Positions 1-6,634 of a DNA stretch of 6,648 nt are shown in pieces (the first letter of the stretch is position 1; every line of letters begins with the position of its first letter). Source of the stretch: Rhodocyclaceae bacterium (GTDB lineage Bacteria; Pseudomonadota; Gammaproteobacteria; Burkholderiales; Rhodocyclaceae); the NCBI GenBank assembly GCA_030689585.1, contig JAUYFZ010000164.1:1-6648 (forward strand). Reading direction: 5' to 3'. Both the position numbers and the translations under genes were made by a program. The notes under the pieces are model-generated. The model had not been told where the DNA came from and made no database searches. It saw only the letters and a list, made by a program, of their open reading frames with translations.

Positions 1-569
1 TGCTGATGATCGACAACTACGATTCTTTCACTTACAACCTCGTTCAGTATTTTGGCGAGTTGGGCGAAGATGTGCGGGTGTTTCGCAACGATGCCATTAC
101 CGTGGAAGCCATCACTGCGATGAAACCAGATCACGTCGTTATTTCACCTGGCCCCTGTGCGCCCGCTCAAGCGGGGATTTCCGTGGCGACGATCAAGGTC
201 CTCGCCGGAAAAATCCCCTTGTTGGGGGTCTGCTTGGGTCATCAGGCGATTGGTGAGGCTTTTGGGGGGCGCATTGTCCATGCACGGTTGCCTATGCACG
301 GCAAGCTCTCGCCAGTGTTTCATGCCAATACGGGCGTGTTTCGTGGCCTGCCCAATCCCTTTACGGCCACCCGCTATCATTCGCTGGCCATCCAACGAGA
401 ATCTCTCCCGGATTGCCTTGAAATCACCGCTTGGACAGAAGATGGCGAAATCATGGGGGTGCGGCATAAAACATATTCCGTAGAGGGGGTGCAGTTCCAT
501 CCTGAATCCATCCTGACCCAGCATGGTCACGATCTGCTTAAAAACTTTTTAACGGGAGAGGCAAGATGA
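1..569 (+). CDS. trpG: Anthranilate synthase glutaminase subunit TrpG (5' end outside window)
   Basis: This class I glutamine amidotransferase releases ammonia from glutamine for the chorismate-using partner TrpE, giving anthranilate. In many bacteria the same protein also serves PabB in folate synthesis, and the sequence cannot exclude that double role. Counting from the Met at position 6: [10 protein letters not shown] at 2-11, the oxyanion-strand [14 protein letters not shown] at 46-59, the nucleophile elbow GVCLGHQ with Cys76, MHGK at 97-100, and the triad residues His165 and Glu167 in QFHPES. About 187 residues is the family's usual length. The reading frame stays open to base 1 with a Leu codon just before Met1. 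Relatives often begin [11 protein letters not shown], so the true start is probably a few bases upstream of the window. The stop overlaps the trpD start as ATGA (566-569). Confidence 0.93.
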   Translation, partial: LMIDNYDSFTYNLVQYFGELGEDVRVFRNDAITVEAITAMKPDHVVISPGPCAPAQAGISVATIKVLAGKIPLLGVCLGHQAIGEAFGGRIVHARLPMHGKLSPVFHANTGVFRGLPNPFTATRYHSLAIQRESLPDCLEITAWTEDGEIMGVRHKTYSVEGVQFHPESILTQHGHDLLKNFLTGEAR

Positions 570-1588
570 TTACTCCACAGGAAGCGTTGCAACGCGCCAT
601 CGAGCATCGGGAAATTTTTCATGACGAAATGCTGCATCTGATGCGGCTCATTATGAAAGGGGAAATCTCCCCCGTGATGACCGCCGCGATACTCGCCAGT
701 TTGCGCAGCAAGAAGGAAACTATCGGAGAAATATCCGCCGCCGCTCAGGTGATGCGCGAACTCTGTACGAAAGTGGAGGTGCCCCACCATCAAAATTTCG
801 TCGACATTGTGGGGACGGGGGGCGATGCTTCTCACACGTTTAACATTTCCACGGCTTCCGCATTTGTCGTCGCCGCTGCGGGGGCCCCGGTCGCCAAGCA
901 CGGCAATCGCAGTGTTTCATCAAAATCCGGTTCTGCCGATGTGCTGGAAGCCTTGGGGGCAAAAATCGATCTTCAGGCTCCCCAGGTAGCCGAATGCCTG
1001 CAAGCCGTGGGCATGGGTTTCATGTTTGCACCCAACCACCATCCGGCGATGAAAAATGTCGTGCCGGTGCGCCGTGAAATGGGGGTTCGTACGATCTTCA
1101 ATATCTTGGGGCCGCTGACCAATCCTGCGAGCGCGCCCAACACACTCATGGGCGTTTTTCATCCCGATCTGGTCGGGATTCAGGCACGCGTCATGCAAAA
1201 ACTGGGGGCTTCGCATGTGCTCGTGGTTTGGGGAAAAGATGGGCTGGATGAAATTTCATTGGGAGCGGCCACGCAGGTAGCCGAGTTGAAAGACGGTGAA
1301 ATTCTGGACTATGAAATACATCCCGAAGATTTTGGATTGTCGATGGTTTCCAACCGAAACATCCGTGTGGCCGATGCTCAGGAATCAAAAACCATGCTGC
1401 TTCACGCATTGGAAAATCAACCCGGTACGGCACGGGAAATTGTCACCCTCAATGCCGGTGCCGCCCTGTATGCGGCCAATTTGGTATCAAACATCGGCGC
1501 GGGGATTGCCCTAGCGAGAGAAACACTCGCCAGTGGTGCGGCACGGGCCAAAGTGGATGAGTTCGTTCAGTTTACGCGGAGATTCTGA
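566..1588 (+). CDS. trpD: Anthranilate phosphoribosyltransferase TrpD
   Basis: It transfers the phosphoribosyl group of PRPP to anthranilate, the second step of the tryptophan branch, in the cytosol. The 340-residue length is normal for a stand-alone TrpD. An N-terminal helical domain (about 1-70) precedes the nucleoside-phosphorylase-like domain. Visible signatures are the PRPP loop DIVGTGGD (80-87), NISTAS (93-98), [20 protein letters not shown] (111-130), [19 protein letters not shown] (169-187), the metal-binding DGLDE (225-229) and LNAGAALY (295-302). No key residue seems to be missing. The start is set by GGAG at 555-558, seven bases before the ATG, and by the 4-bp overlap with trpG. 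It ends in a 1-bp TGATG overlap with trpC. It is not fused to trpG, unlike the enterobacterial enzyme. Confidence 0.97.
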   Translation: MITPQEALQRAIEHREIFHDEMLHLMRLIMKGEISPVMTAAILASLRSKKETIGEISAAAQVMRELCTKVEVPHHQNFVDIVGTGGDASHTFNISTASAFVVAAAGAPVAKHGNRSVSSKSGSADVLEALGAKIDLQAPQVAECLQAVGMGFMFAPNHHPAMKNVVPVRREMGVRTIFNILGPLTNPASAPNTLMGVFHPDLVGIQARVMQKLGASHVLVVWGKDGLDEISLGAATQVAELKDGEILDYEIHPEDFGLSMVSNRNIRVADAQESKTMLLHALENQPGTAREIVTLNAGAALYAANLVSNIGAGIALARETLASGAARAKVDEFVQFTRRF

Positions 1589-2382
1589 TGAATATCCTGG
1601 ACAGAGTGCTCGCTGTCAAACGAGAAGAAGTTGCCGCCGCACAGGCCATTCAACCCTTATCTGCCCTGCGGGTCATGGCAGAAGCGCAGCCCAAACCCCG
1701 TGATTTTGTGGGCGCATTGCGATCCAAAATTGCCACCGGTCAACCCGCCGTCATTGCAGAGATCAAGAAGGCCAGTCCTTCGAAAGGAGTTTTGCGTGAG
1801 GATTTTCATCCCGATAAAATCGCGCTGACCTACGAGAAACACGGGGCAACCTGCTTGTCGGTGCTCACCGACCAATCTTTTTTTCAGGGAGCCTTAAGAC
1901 ATCTGCAAGTGGCACGGATTGCCTGCCGTCTGCCTTTGCTGCGTAAGGATTTCATGATCGATCCTTATCAGATTTATGAAGCGCGCATGTTGGGCGCGGA
2001 TGCGATTCTCTTGATTGTCGCCGCCCTGCCTTTTAGCCAGATGCAGGAGATGACGCAGTTGGCGCAGTCGTTAGGCATGGCGGTATTGGTCGCGGCGCAC
2101 GAGGGCGCGGAAGTGGATGTGGCACTGAAATTGAATACGCCGCTCATCGGGGTCAATAATCGCAACCTCAAGACGTTCGAGGTCACCCTCAACACCACGC
2201 TCGATCAAATCAACCGCATTCCAAAAGATCGTATTTTGGTCACCGAATCCGGAATACTGAATCCTGCCGATGTCGCTCTCATGCGAGGCCGAGGGGTCCA
2301 TGCCTTTCTTGTCGGCGAAGCGTTCATGCGTGCGACCGATCCCGGTGCTGAACTCTCCCGACTTTTTAAAGGAACCCCATGA
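1588..2382 (+). CDS. trpC: Indole-3-glycerol phosphate synthase TrpC, with an unusual active-site substitution
   Basis: This (beta/alpha)8-barrel enzyme closes and decarboxylates CdRP to indole-3-glycerol phosphate. At 264 residues it is the monofunctional form, with no TrpF fusion. Family motifs are [12 protein letters not shown] (56-67, with Glu58 and Lys60), LTDQSFFQG (93-101), LLRKDFMID (117-125, general acid Lys120), LIGVNNRNL (186-194, Asn190 and Arg192), VTESGI (218-223, Glu220 and Ser221) and VGEAFMR (242-248). The odd point is at 167-172. The family reads LVEVHD there, and its Glu (Glu159 in the Sulfolobus enzyme) takes part in catalysis. Here the residues are LVAAHE, so that Glu is Ala169 (codon GCG, 2092-2094). 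The barrel is otherwise intact. GGAG at 1578-1581 and the TGATG overlap with trpD fix the start. The stop overlaps folD as ATGA. The family call is firm; full activity is less certain. Confidence 0.95.
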   Translation: MNILDRVLAVKREEVAAAQAIQPLSALRVMAEAQPKPRDFVGALRSKIATGQPAVIAEIKKASPSKGVLREDFHPDKIALTYEKHGATCLSVLTDQSFFQGALRHLQVARIACRLPLLRKDFMIDPYQIYEARMLGADAILLIVAALPFSQMQEMTQLAQSLGMAVLVAAHEGAEVDVALKLNTPLIGVNNRNLKTFEVTLNTTLDQINRIPKDRILVTESGILNPADVALMRGRGVHAFLVGEAFMRATDPGAELSRLFKGTP

Positions 2383-3236
2383 CGGCCCGCCTGATCGACG
2401 GTATCAGCCTTTCAGCCAAAATCCGCGATGAACTGGCTGAAACGGTGGCGCATCTCAAAGCAACGTGTGGCATCACTCCTTGTCTGGCCGTGATCCTCGT
2501 GGGCGAAGATCATGCGTCCCAAGTGTATGTGCGCAACAAAGTGGCGGCCTGTGAAAAGGCAGGAATTCGTTCGATCCTGGCGCGATACGCGCTCAACGTC
2601 ACCTCTGCCGAGGTGCTTGGCAAAATCGCCGAATGGAATGCCGACCCTGAAATACATGGCATTTTGGTGCAACTGCCGCTCCCGAAACAATTCGATACCG
2701 ACACGATTTTGAGCGCCATCCTGCCCGAAAAAGATGTCGATGGGTTTCATGCCGAAAACGTCGGAGTGCTGATGCAAGGCGGACACTCCTGTTTCATCCC
2801 CTGCACCCCCTATGGCGTGATGAAAATGCTGGAAAGCGAAGGCGTAAACATCGACGGAGCCGAAGCCGTCGTCATCGGCAGCAGTAATATCGTCGGCAAG
2901 CCGATGGCGATGCTCTTACTGGCGAAACATGCCACTGTCACGCTCTGTCATATCCGTTCAAGAGATATTGCCTTCCATACGCGCCGAGCTGATATTCTGG
3001 TGGTGGCCGTAGGTTGCGCCAAGATGATTACCGGCGACATGATTAAACCGGGAGCCGTCGTGATCGATGTCGGTATCAACCGCACCCCCGACGGCAAGCT
3101 CTGCGGGGATGTTGATTTTGAATCGGCGAAGGAAATTGCGGGCCTGATTACCCCCGTCCCGGGCGGTGTAGGGCCGATGACCATCACCATGCTGCTGGTC
3201 AATACATTGGAATCTGCGGAAAGGACGTTGAAATGA
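2379..3236 (+). CDS. folD: Bifunctional methylenetetrahydrofolate dehydrogenase/cyclohydrolase FolD
   Basis: It interconverts 5,10-methylene-THF, 5,10-methenyl-THF and 10-formyl-THF in the cytosol, so it supplies the formyl donor used twice in purine synthesis. The 285 residues match the bacterial form. The N-terminal catalytic part has [14 protein letters not shown] (50-63) with the catalytic Lys54, ILVQLPLP (95-102) with Gln98, and KDVDGFH (118-124) with Asp121. The Rossmann dinucleotide-binding part has [16 protein letters not shown] (165-180). The C-terminal signature PGGVGPMT is at 261-268. AAAGGA at 2368-2373 lies five bases before the ATG, and the start overlaps trpC by four bases. Its place between trpC and purE makes sense as folate supply for purine synthesis; that link is inference from position. 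Confidence 0.97.
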   Translation: MTARLIDGISLSAKIRDELAETVAHLKATCGITPCLAVILVGEDHASQVYVRNKVAACEKAGIRSILARYALNVTSAEVLGKIAEWNADPEIHGILVQLPLPKQFDTDTILSAILPEKDVDGFHAENVGVLMQGGHSCFIPCTPYGVMKMLESEGVNIDGAEAVVIGSSNIVGKPMAMLLLAKHATVTLCHIRSRDIAFHTRRADILVVAVGCAKMITGDMIKPGAVVIDVGINRTPDGKLCGDVDFESAKEIAGLITPVPGGVGPMTITMLLVNTLESAERTLK

Positions 3237-3742
3237 AAAATGAAAACCCCCTCGTTGGACTCGTCATGGGTTCAGATTCAGACTGGCCCATCATGAAAGT
3301 CTGTGCTGAAACATTCCAGCAATTCGGCGTGGCGTTTGAGGCCCGCGTGCTCTCTGCCCACCGAACCCCCGATGCGGCCCTTGATTACGCCAGCACAGCG
3401 GCCTCACGCGGGATGAAGGTGTTGATCGGTGCAGCAGGCGGGGCGGCGCATTTGGCCGGTGTACTGGCCGCCAAAACGCAATTGCCGGTGCTGGCCGTGC
3501 CGATGCCTTCAAAACATCTGCAAGGACTCGACTCGTTACTGGCGATGGTGCAGATGCCGGCGGGCATTCCAGTGGCTACTTTCGCCATTGGCGAAGCCGG
3601 TGCGACCAATGCGGCCTTATTTACCGTGGCGATGTTGGCCTTGTCCGATGCTGACTTGGCCCAGAAGTTGGCGGATTTCCGTGTTCGTCAGACAGAAAAA
3701 GTGTTGGCCAAGACGCTCCCCAGTACGTTGCCTGCGGTTTGA
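3233..3742 (+). CDS. purE: N5-carboxyaminoimidazole ribonucleotide mutase PurE (class I)
   Basis: It rearranges N5-CAIR to CAIR in de novo purine synthesis. The 169-residue protein has the class I pattern: GSDSDWP (13-19) at the phosphate/ribose site, SAHRTP (41-46) with the catalytic His43, [11 protein letters not shown] (66-76), the [21 protein letters not shown] stretch (96-116) and [11 protein letters not shown] (119-129). Class I enzymes need PurK to make N5-CAIR from AIR, bicarbonate and ATP. purK usually lies directly downstream in relatives, but here the next gene is tsaC, so PurK must be encoded elsewhere if the class call is right. AAGGA at 3221-3225 gives the ribosome site. The start overlaps folD as ATGA, and the stop overlaps the tsaC ATG by one base. 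Confidence 0.96.
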   Translation: MKNENPLVGLVMGSDSDWPIMKVCAETFQQFGVAFEARVLSAHRTPDAALDYASTAASRGMKVLIGAAGGAAHLAGVLAAKTQLPVLAVPMPSKHLQGLDSLLAMVQMPAGIPVATFAIGEAGATNAALFTVAMLALSDADLAQKLADFRVRQTEKVLAKTLPSTLPAV

Positions 3743-4311
3743 TGTCCCCCGACATAGAACAGGCGGTTCATCTGTTAAAAGCAGGCGAACTGGTCGCTTT
3801 TCCAACGGACACGGTGTATGGCCTCGGCGCGGATGCCATGAATCCTGCCGCTCTTGCAAAAATATTTGCGATCAAAGAGCGGCCCTTGGATCGCCCACTC
3901 GCGGTGCTTCTTCCCGATGTCCGTTTTGTCACCCAATGGGCACGCGATATTCCAGAATCCTTCTGGAACCTTGCCCAACAATATTGGCCCGGTCCGCTGA
4001 CCATCATTCTCAAACGCGCCCCTGGCATGGACGATATTCTGACGGCGGGCCGCGACACCATTGGATTGCGTGTCCCCGACCATCCTGTCGCACTCGCCTT
4101 GCTCAACGCATTCGGTCATGGCATGGCCACGACGTCGGCCAATCTCTCGGGTCATCCCAGTCCCACAACCGCACAAGCGGTCCGTCAGGAACTGGGGAGT
4201 AGCATTCCCCTCATTCTCGATGGGGATTGCCCTCTCGGACTCGAATCAACCATTCTCGATTTATCCGGCCCCGAACCTACTTACTTACGCCTCGGTTCCT
4301 TGCGTCCCTAA
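3742..4311 (+). CDS. tsaC: L-threonylcarbamoyladenylate synthase (TsaC/YrdC/Sua5 family, short form)
   Basis: It makes threonylcarbamoyl-AMP from threonine, bicarbonate and ATP, the first step of t6A37 formation on ANN-decoding tRNAs. The TsaD/TsaB/TsaE partners are not in this window. The 189 residues cover just the YrdC-like domain, without the extra Sua5 domain. Visible motifs are AFPTDTVYGLGAD (19-31), KERPLDRPLAVLL (46-58, the KxR pair Lys46 and Arg48), YWPGPLTIIL (81-90), GLRVPDHP (108-115), TTSANLSG (130-137) and LESTILDLSG (167-176). The protein ends abruptly in YLRLGSLRP where relatives usually read LRPG plus a short tail. I chose ATG 3742 over the in-frame TTG at 3739 because it forms a TGATG junction with purE. 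No clear Shine-Dalgarno precedes it, so translation probably depends on coupling. Confidence 0.92.
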   Translation: MSPDIEQAVHLLKAGELVAFPTDTVYGLGADAMNPAALAKIFAIKERPLDRPLAVLLPDVRFVTQWARDIPESFWNLAQQYWPGPLTIILKRAPGMDDILTAGRDTIGLRVPDHPVALALLNAFGHGMATTSANLSGHPSPTTAQAVRQELGSSIPLILDGDCPLGLESTILDLSGPEPTYLRLGSLRP

Positions 4312-4317
4312 CTCGCA

Positions 4318-4330
4318 TGGCGAATCGCCA
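4318..4330. repeat. Short perfect palindrome after tsaC
   Basis: Six-base arms TGGCGA and TCGCCA flank a single central A, beginning six bases after the tsaC stop. As RNA it could form a five-pair stem with a three-base loop. No T-run follows, so it does not look like an intrinsic terminator. It could be a processing signal, a protein site or chance. Confidence 0.3.
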
Positions 4331-4359
4331 CCACGCATCATGAAACTTGCCTCATTGAC

Positions 4360-4456
4360 CCCCATCCCCACCCCAACCCTCCCCTTGAAGGGGAGGGAGA
4401 CAACCGGTGCGCCCTGCTCCTCCCCTTTCAAGGGGGAGGCCGGGAGGGGGATGGGG
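4360..4456. repeat. Inverted doublet of a 38-bp GC-rich repeat (REPIN-like hairpin) before recJ
   Basis: Two 38-bp units, 4360-4397 and 4419-4456, face each other across a 21-bp spacer. Each has an outer end CCCCATCCCC or GGGGATGGGG and an inner palindromic core with arms CCCTCCCCTT and AAGGGGAGGG. The whole could fold into one long hairpin or into two small ones. Reverse-complemented, the left unit matches the copy at 6597-6634 at 36 of 38 positions; the right unit matches it at about 30. I recognise this as the style of dispersed intergenic repeat seen in many proteobacterial genomes, which is recall and not a search result. It fills most of the 172-bp gap between tsaC and recJ and may affect mRNA ending or stability. 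Confidence 0.85.
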
Positions 4457-4483
4457 CACTCCGAACTGGTTATTTCACGCTAA

Positions 4484-6178
4484 ATGTCTACCCGCATCGT
4501 CACTCGCGCCGTGCCTATTCGGTCTAGGCTGTTGCTGGAACAATCTGGCATCCATCCTCTGCTCTCGCGTCTGTATGCAGCCCGTGGCATTACGAAACCT
4601 GAAGAGATCGAAACGACATTGAATCGTCTTTTGCCCCCTTCCACGCTCAAAGGGGCTGAGGAGGCGGCTCGGCTATTGGCTGATGCGCTCATCGCCGGAA
4701 AAAAAATGCTCATCGTGGCCGATTACGATTGTGATGGAGCCACCGCCTGTGCCGTCGGTTTGCGTGCGCTACGCACGTTGGGCGCAGACGTTGATTATCT
4801 CGTCCCGGATCGTTTCACCCTAGGCTATGGCTTATCGCCCGAAGTCGTGCATCTGGCCGCCCTGCATAAACCTGAACTACTCATCACCGTGGATAACGGA
4901 ATTGGAAGTTGCGAAGGCGTGGCTGAAGCAAAACGGCTGGGGATGACCGTCATCATCACGGATCACCACCTGCCAGGCCCCGTGTTGCCCGATGCCGATG
5001 TCATCGTCAACCCTTGCCAACCCGGCTGTTCATTTCAAAGCAAGTCCATGGCCGGCGTGGGGGTGATGTTTTATGTCATGTTGGCACTGCGGTCTGAACT
5101 GAGAAAACGCGGGTTTTTTGTCGACCGGCCCGAACCCAATCTGGCGACACTCCTTGATCTGGTCGCACTAGGTACCATTGCCGATGTGGTATCGCTGGAT
5201 CACAACAATCGAGTGTTGGTGGCACAAGGTCTGGCACGCATCCGAAAGGGACTGGCTTGCGCCGGTCTAACGGCCTTGTTTCGCATTACCGGACGCGATC
5301 CGGCGCGTGCCACAATCTTCGATCTGGGGTTCGCGCTAGGCCCCCGTATCAATGCGGTAGGGCGATTGGCCGACATGCGGCTGGGCATCGAATGTCTGTC
5401 TACCGATAATGAAGCACCGGCACTCAATATGGTGGGACAACTGGATGCGATCAATCGCGAACGACGCGACATCGAAGTCGGTATGCAAGAAATAGCCGAA
5501 GCCCAACTGGCCCAGTGGAATATCGATCAACGCACCAGCCTTGTACTCTTTGATTCTGCCTGGCATCAAGGCGTTGTGGGAATTTTGGCCGGGCGCATCA
5601 AGGATCGTCACCATCGCCCCACTTTCGCCTTTGCACCGGGCCATGAAGACTCATTACGGGGGTCGGGACGATCCATTCCAGGACTTCATCTACGCGATGC
5701 CTTGGATCTAGTCGCCAAACGACATCCAGGGATGCTATTGCGTTTCGGCGGACATGCCGCAGCAGCCGGTGTCACCATTCCCGCATCGCGCCTAACCGAT
5801 TTCACTACGGCTTTTGATGCCGTCTGCACCGAACTTTTAAAGCCAGCCGATATGACGCACACCCTTGAAACGGATGGCCCGCTGGAATCGGGTTATTTTT
5901 CAATCGATGCGGTTCGTCTGTTGAATGATGCCGTGTGGGGGCAGGGTTTCCCCGCCCCGATGTTTTCCGACCGGTTCGAGGTCATTTCCCAACGCGTTCT
6001 CAAGGAAAAACATCTCAAACTGGTGCTGAAAAAAGGCAATGTGCGTTTTGATGCCATTCGGTTCAACGATGCCCAAGGTGCCCCCGATCAAATTCACGCG
6101 GTATTTCAACCCAACCTCAACGAGTGGAAGGGCGTCACCACCGTTCAGTTAACGCTCGAACATTTTGAGTCGGCTTAA
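4484..6178 (+). CDS. recJ: Single-stranded-DNA-specific 5'-3' exonuclease RecJ
   Basis: RecJ degrades single-stranded DNA 5' to 3' in RecF-pathway recombination, mismatch repair and restart of stalled forks. The 564 residues match full-length bacterial RecJ. The DHH phosphoesterase domain has VADYDCDGA (78-86, Asp80, Asp82 and Asp84), TVDNGIGS (135-142, Asp137), ITDHHLPG (158-165, Asp160, His161 and His162) and LGTIADVV (229-236, Asp234). GPRINAVGRL is at 286-295. The DHHA1 domain has WHQGVVGILAGRIK (360-373), SGRSIPG (394-400) and RFGGHAAAAG (420-429). The C-terminal part from about 455, with WGQGFPAPMF (485-494), fits the OB-fold. All expected metal ligands are present. The start is the first ATG after an in-frame TAA at 4481-4483, so no longer form is possible without a frameshift. 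No good Shine-Dalgarno or promoter is seen, and the repeat doublet ends 27 bases upstream. Confidence 0.97.
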   Translation: MSTRIVTRAVPIRSRLLLEQSGIHPLLSRLYAARGITKPEEIETTLNRLLPPSTLKGAEEAARLLADALIAGKKMLIVADYDCDGATACAVGLRALRTLGADVDYLVPDRFTLGYGLSPEVVHLAALHKPELLITVDNGIGSCEGVAEAKRLGMTVIITDHHLPGPVLPDADVIVNPCQPGCSFQSKSMAGVGVMFYVMLALRSELRKRGFFVDRPEPNLATLLDLVALGTIADVVSLDHNNRVLVAQGLARIRKGLACAGLTALFRITGRDPARATIFDLGFALGPRINAVGRLADMRLGIECLSTDNEAPALNMVGQLDAINRERRDIEVGMQEIAEAQLAQWNIDQRTSLVLFDSAWHQGVVGILAGRIKDRHHRPTFAFAPGHEDSLRGSGRSIPGLHLRDALDLVAKRHPGMLLRFGGHAAAAGVTIPASRLTDFTTAFDAVCTELLKPADMTHTLETDGPLESGYFSIDAVRLLNDAVWGQGFPAPMFSDRFEVISQRVLKEKHLKLVLKKGNVRFDAIRFNDAQGAPDQIHAVFQPNLNEWKGVTTVQLTLEHFESA

Positions 6179-6236
6179 GGCATTCCATTACCCACAACTC
6201 TGCCCTTTCAATAATGCCCCATCATTCTGACAAGTG

Positions 6237-6432
6237 GTAACTACTCAGGTAGGCAATTTACTGATAACCAGTTGTTTTAAAACCCCAACCGTTCGTGGTG
6301 AGCTTGTCGAACCACAAGTTTGATGCCGATACACTCCTTCGACAAGGCCTTTAGTCCTGAGCGTAGTCGAAGGGTCAGGACGAACGAGTTTATCGTTATT
6401 TTTCAATAGGTAATGACTACCTGAGCAGTTAC
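6237..6432. mobile_element. 196-bp IS66-like MITE with terminal inverted repeats and 8-bp flanking duplication
   Basis: The left end (6237-6254, GTAACTACTCAGGTAGGC) and the reverse complement of the right end (6415-6432) agree at 16 of 18 positions. The outermost bases are GTAA and TTAC. Directly outside lie GACAAGTG (6229-6236) and GACCAGTG (6433-6440), an 8-bp direct repeat with one mismatch. Ends of this kind with 8-bp target duplications are typical of the IS66 family. There is no transposase or credible ORF inside, so it would depend on an enzyme supplied elsewhere. It sits 58 bp after the recJ stop. The single mismatch in the flanks and two in the ends suggest an old insertion. The family link comes from end structure only. 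Confidence 0.75.
6289..6388. repeat. Nested palindromic intergenic repeat inside the MITE
   Basis: Outer arms CGTTCGT (6290-6296) and ACGAACG (6380-6386) enclose a stem GTGGT/ACCAC (6295-6299 with 6311-6315) and an inner inverted repeat CCTTCGAC (6336-6343) with GTCGAAGG (6366-6373). Phrases such as GTGAGCTTGTCGAAC and GAGCGTAGTCGAAGG are, from memory, typical of dispersed repeats in many beta- and gammaproteobacterial genomes. It may have been carried by the MITE or have landed inside it. A short T-rich run follows at 6388-6403, so a weak terminator role is possible but unproven. Confidence 0.6.
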
Positions 6433-6440
6433 GACCAGTG

Positions 6441-6563
6441 ATTGATAATAAGCCGTGAAACCCGCTCTTATCTTCAATTCATCGCCCCCCTTTCCTGTTG
6501 TAGCCTTCATTTTTTGGGCTCTATACGGTTTGTAGTGGGTAATCGAAGCGGTTGTTGCGGCCT
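6441..6563. other. Non-coding stretch between the MITE and the terminal repeats
   Basis: I see no credible coding frame, tRNA or promoter here. The stretch includes a C-run and a T-run (6485-6515). The minus-strand frame that crosses it begins in a repeat and ends in the MITE, so it is not taken as a gene. Confidence 0.5.
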
Positions 6564-6634
6564 CCCTCCCCTTCAAGGGGAGGGCAGTACCAATCTCCCT
6601 CCCCTTCAAGGGGAGGGCTGGGGAGGGGATGGGG
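6564..6634. repeat. Two tandem copies of the 38-bp GC-rich repeat, the first truncated
   Basis: The palindromic core with arms CCCTCCCCTT and AAGGGGAGGG occurs at 6564-6584 and again, identically, at 6597-6617, both with central C. Only the second copy carries the tail ending in GGGGATGGGG (6625-6634), completing a 38-bp unit at 6597-6634. The orientation matches the right unit of the doublet before recJ. Unlike that doublet, these copies are in direct order, so this is a degenerate or partial array and not a full inverted pair. The window ends 14 bases later, so further copies may lie beyond it. Confidence 0.85.

Noticed and set aside
165..174. Cys and Ala in place of Gly and Thr in the TrpG oxyanion-strand motif ([12 protein letters not shown])
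   Set aside because: PGPC-type variants are, from memory, common in beta- and gammaproteobacterial TrpG proteins, so this is not unusual.
3768..4176. Long antisense reading frames opposite tsaC
   Set aside because: They mirror the codon pattern of tsaC, have no ribosome site or recognisable motif, and overlap each other.
3429..4202. Long + strand reading frame of about 257 codons across purE and tsaC
   Set aside because: It overlaps two well-supported genes in another frame and its product is rich in Arg, Cys, Trp and Pro with no domain pattern; it is a frame shadow.
4312..4358. Promoter for recJ in the gap after tsaC
   Set aside because: Sequences such as TTGCCT near 4348 have no matching -10 box at proper spacing before the repeat.
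6179..6218. Possible intrinsic terminator after recJ (GGCATT/AATGCC)
   Set aside because: The stem is only six pairs with a 28-base loop and no T-run follows.
6403..6609. Minus-strand 68-codon reading frame
   Set aside because: It begins inside the GC-rich repeat, ends inside the MITE, has low-complexity composition and matches no family I know.
6564..6634. Possible CRISPR array from repeated units 33 bp apart
   Set aside because: There are only two copies, the spacing is 12 bp, and the units belong to a dispersed family also found before recJ.
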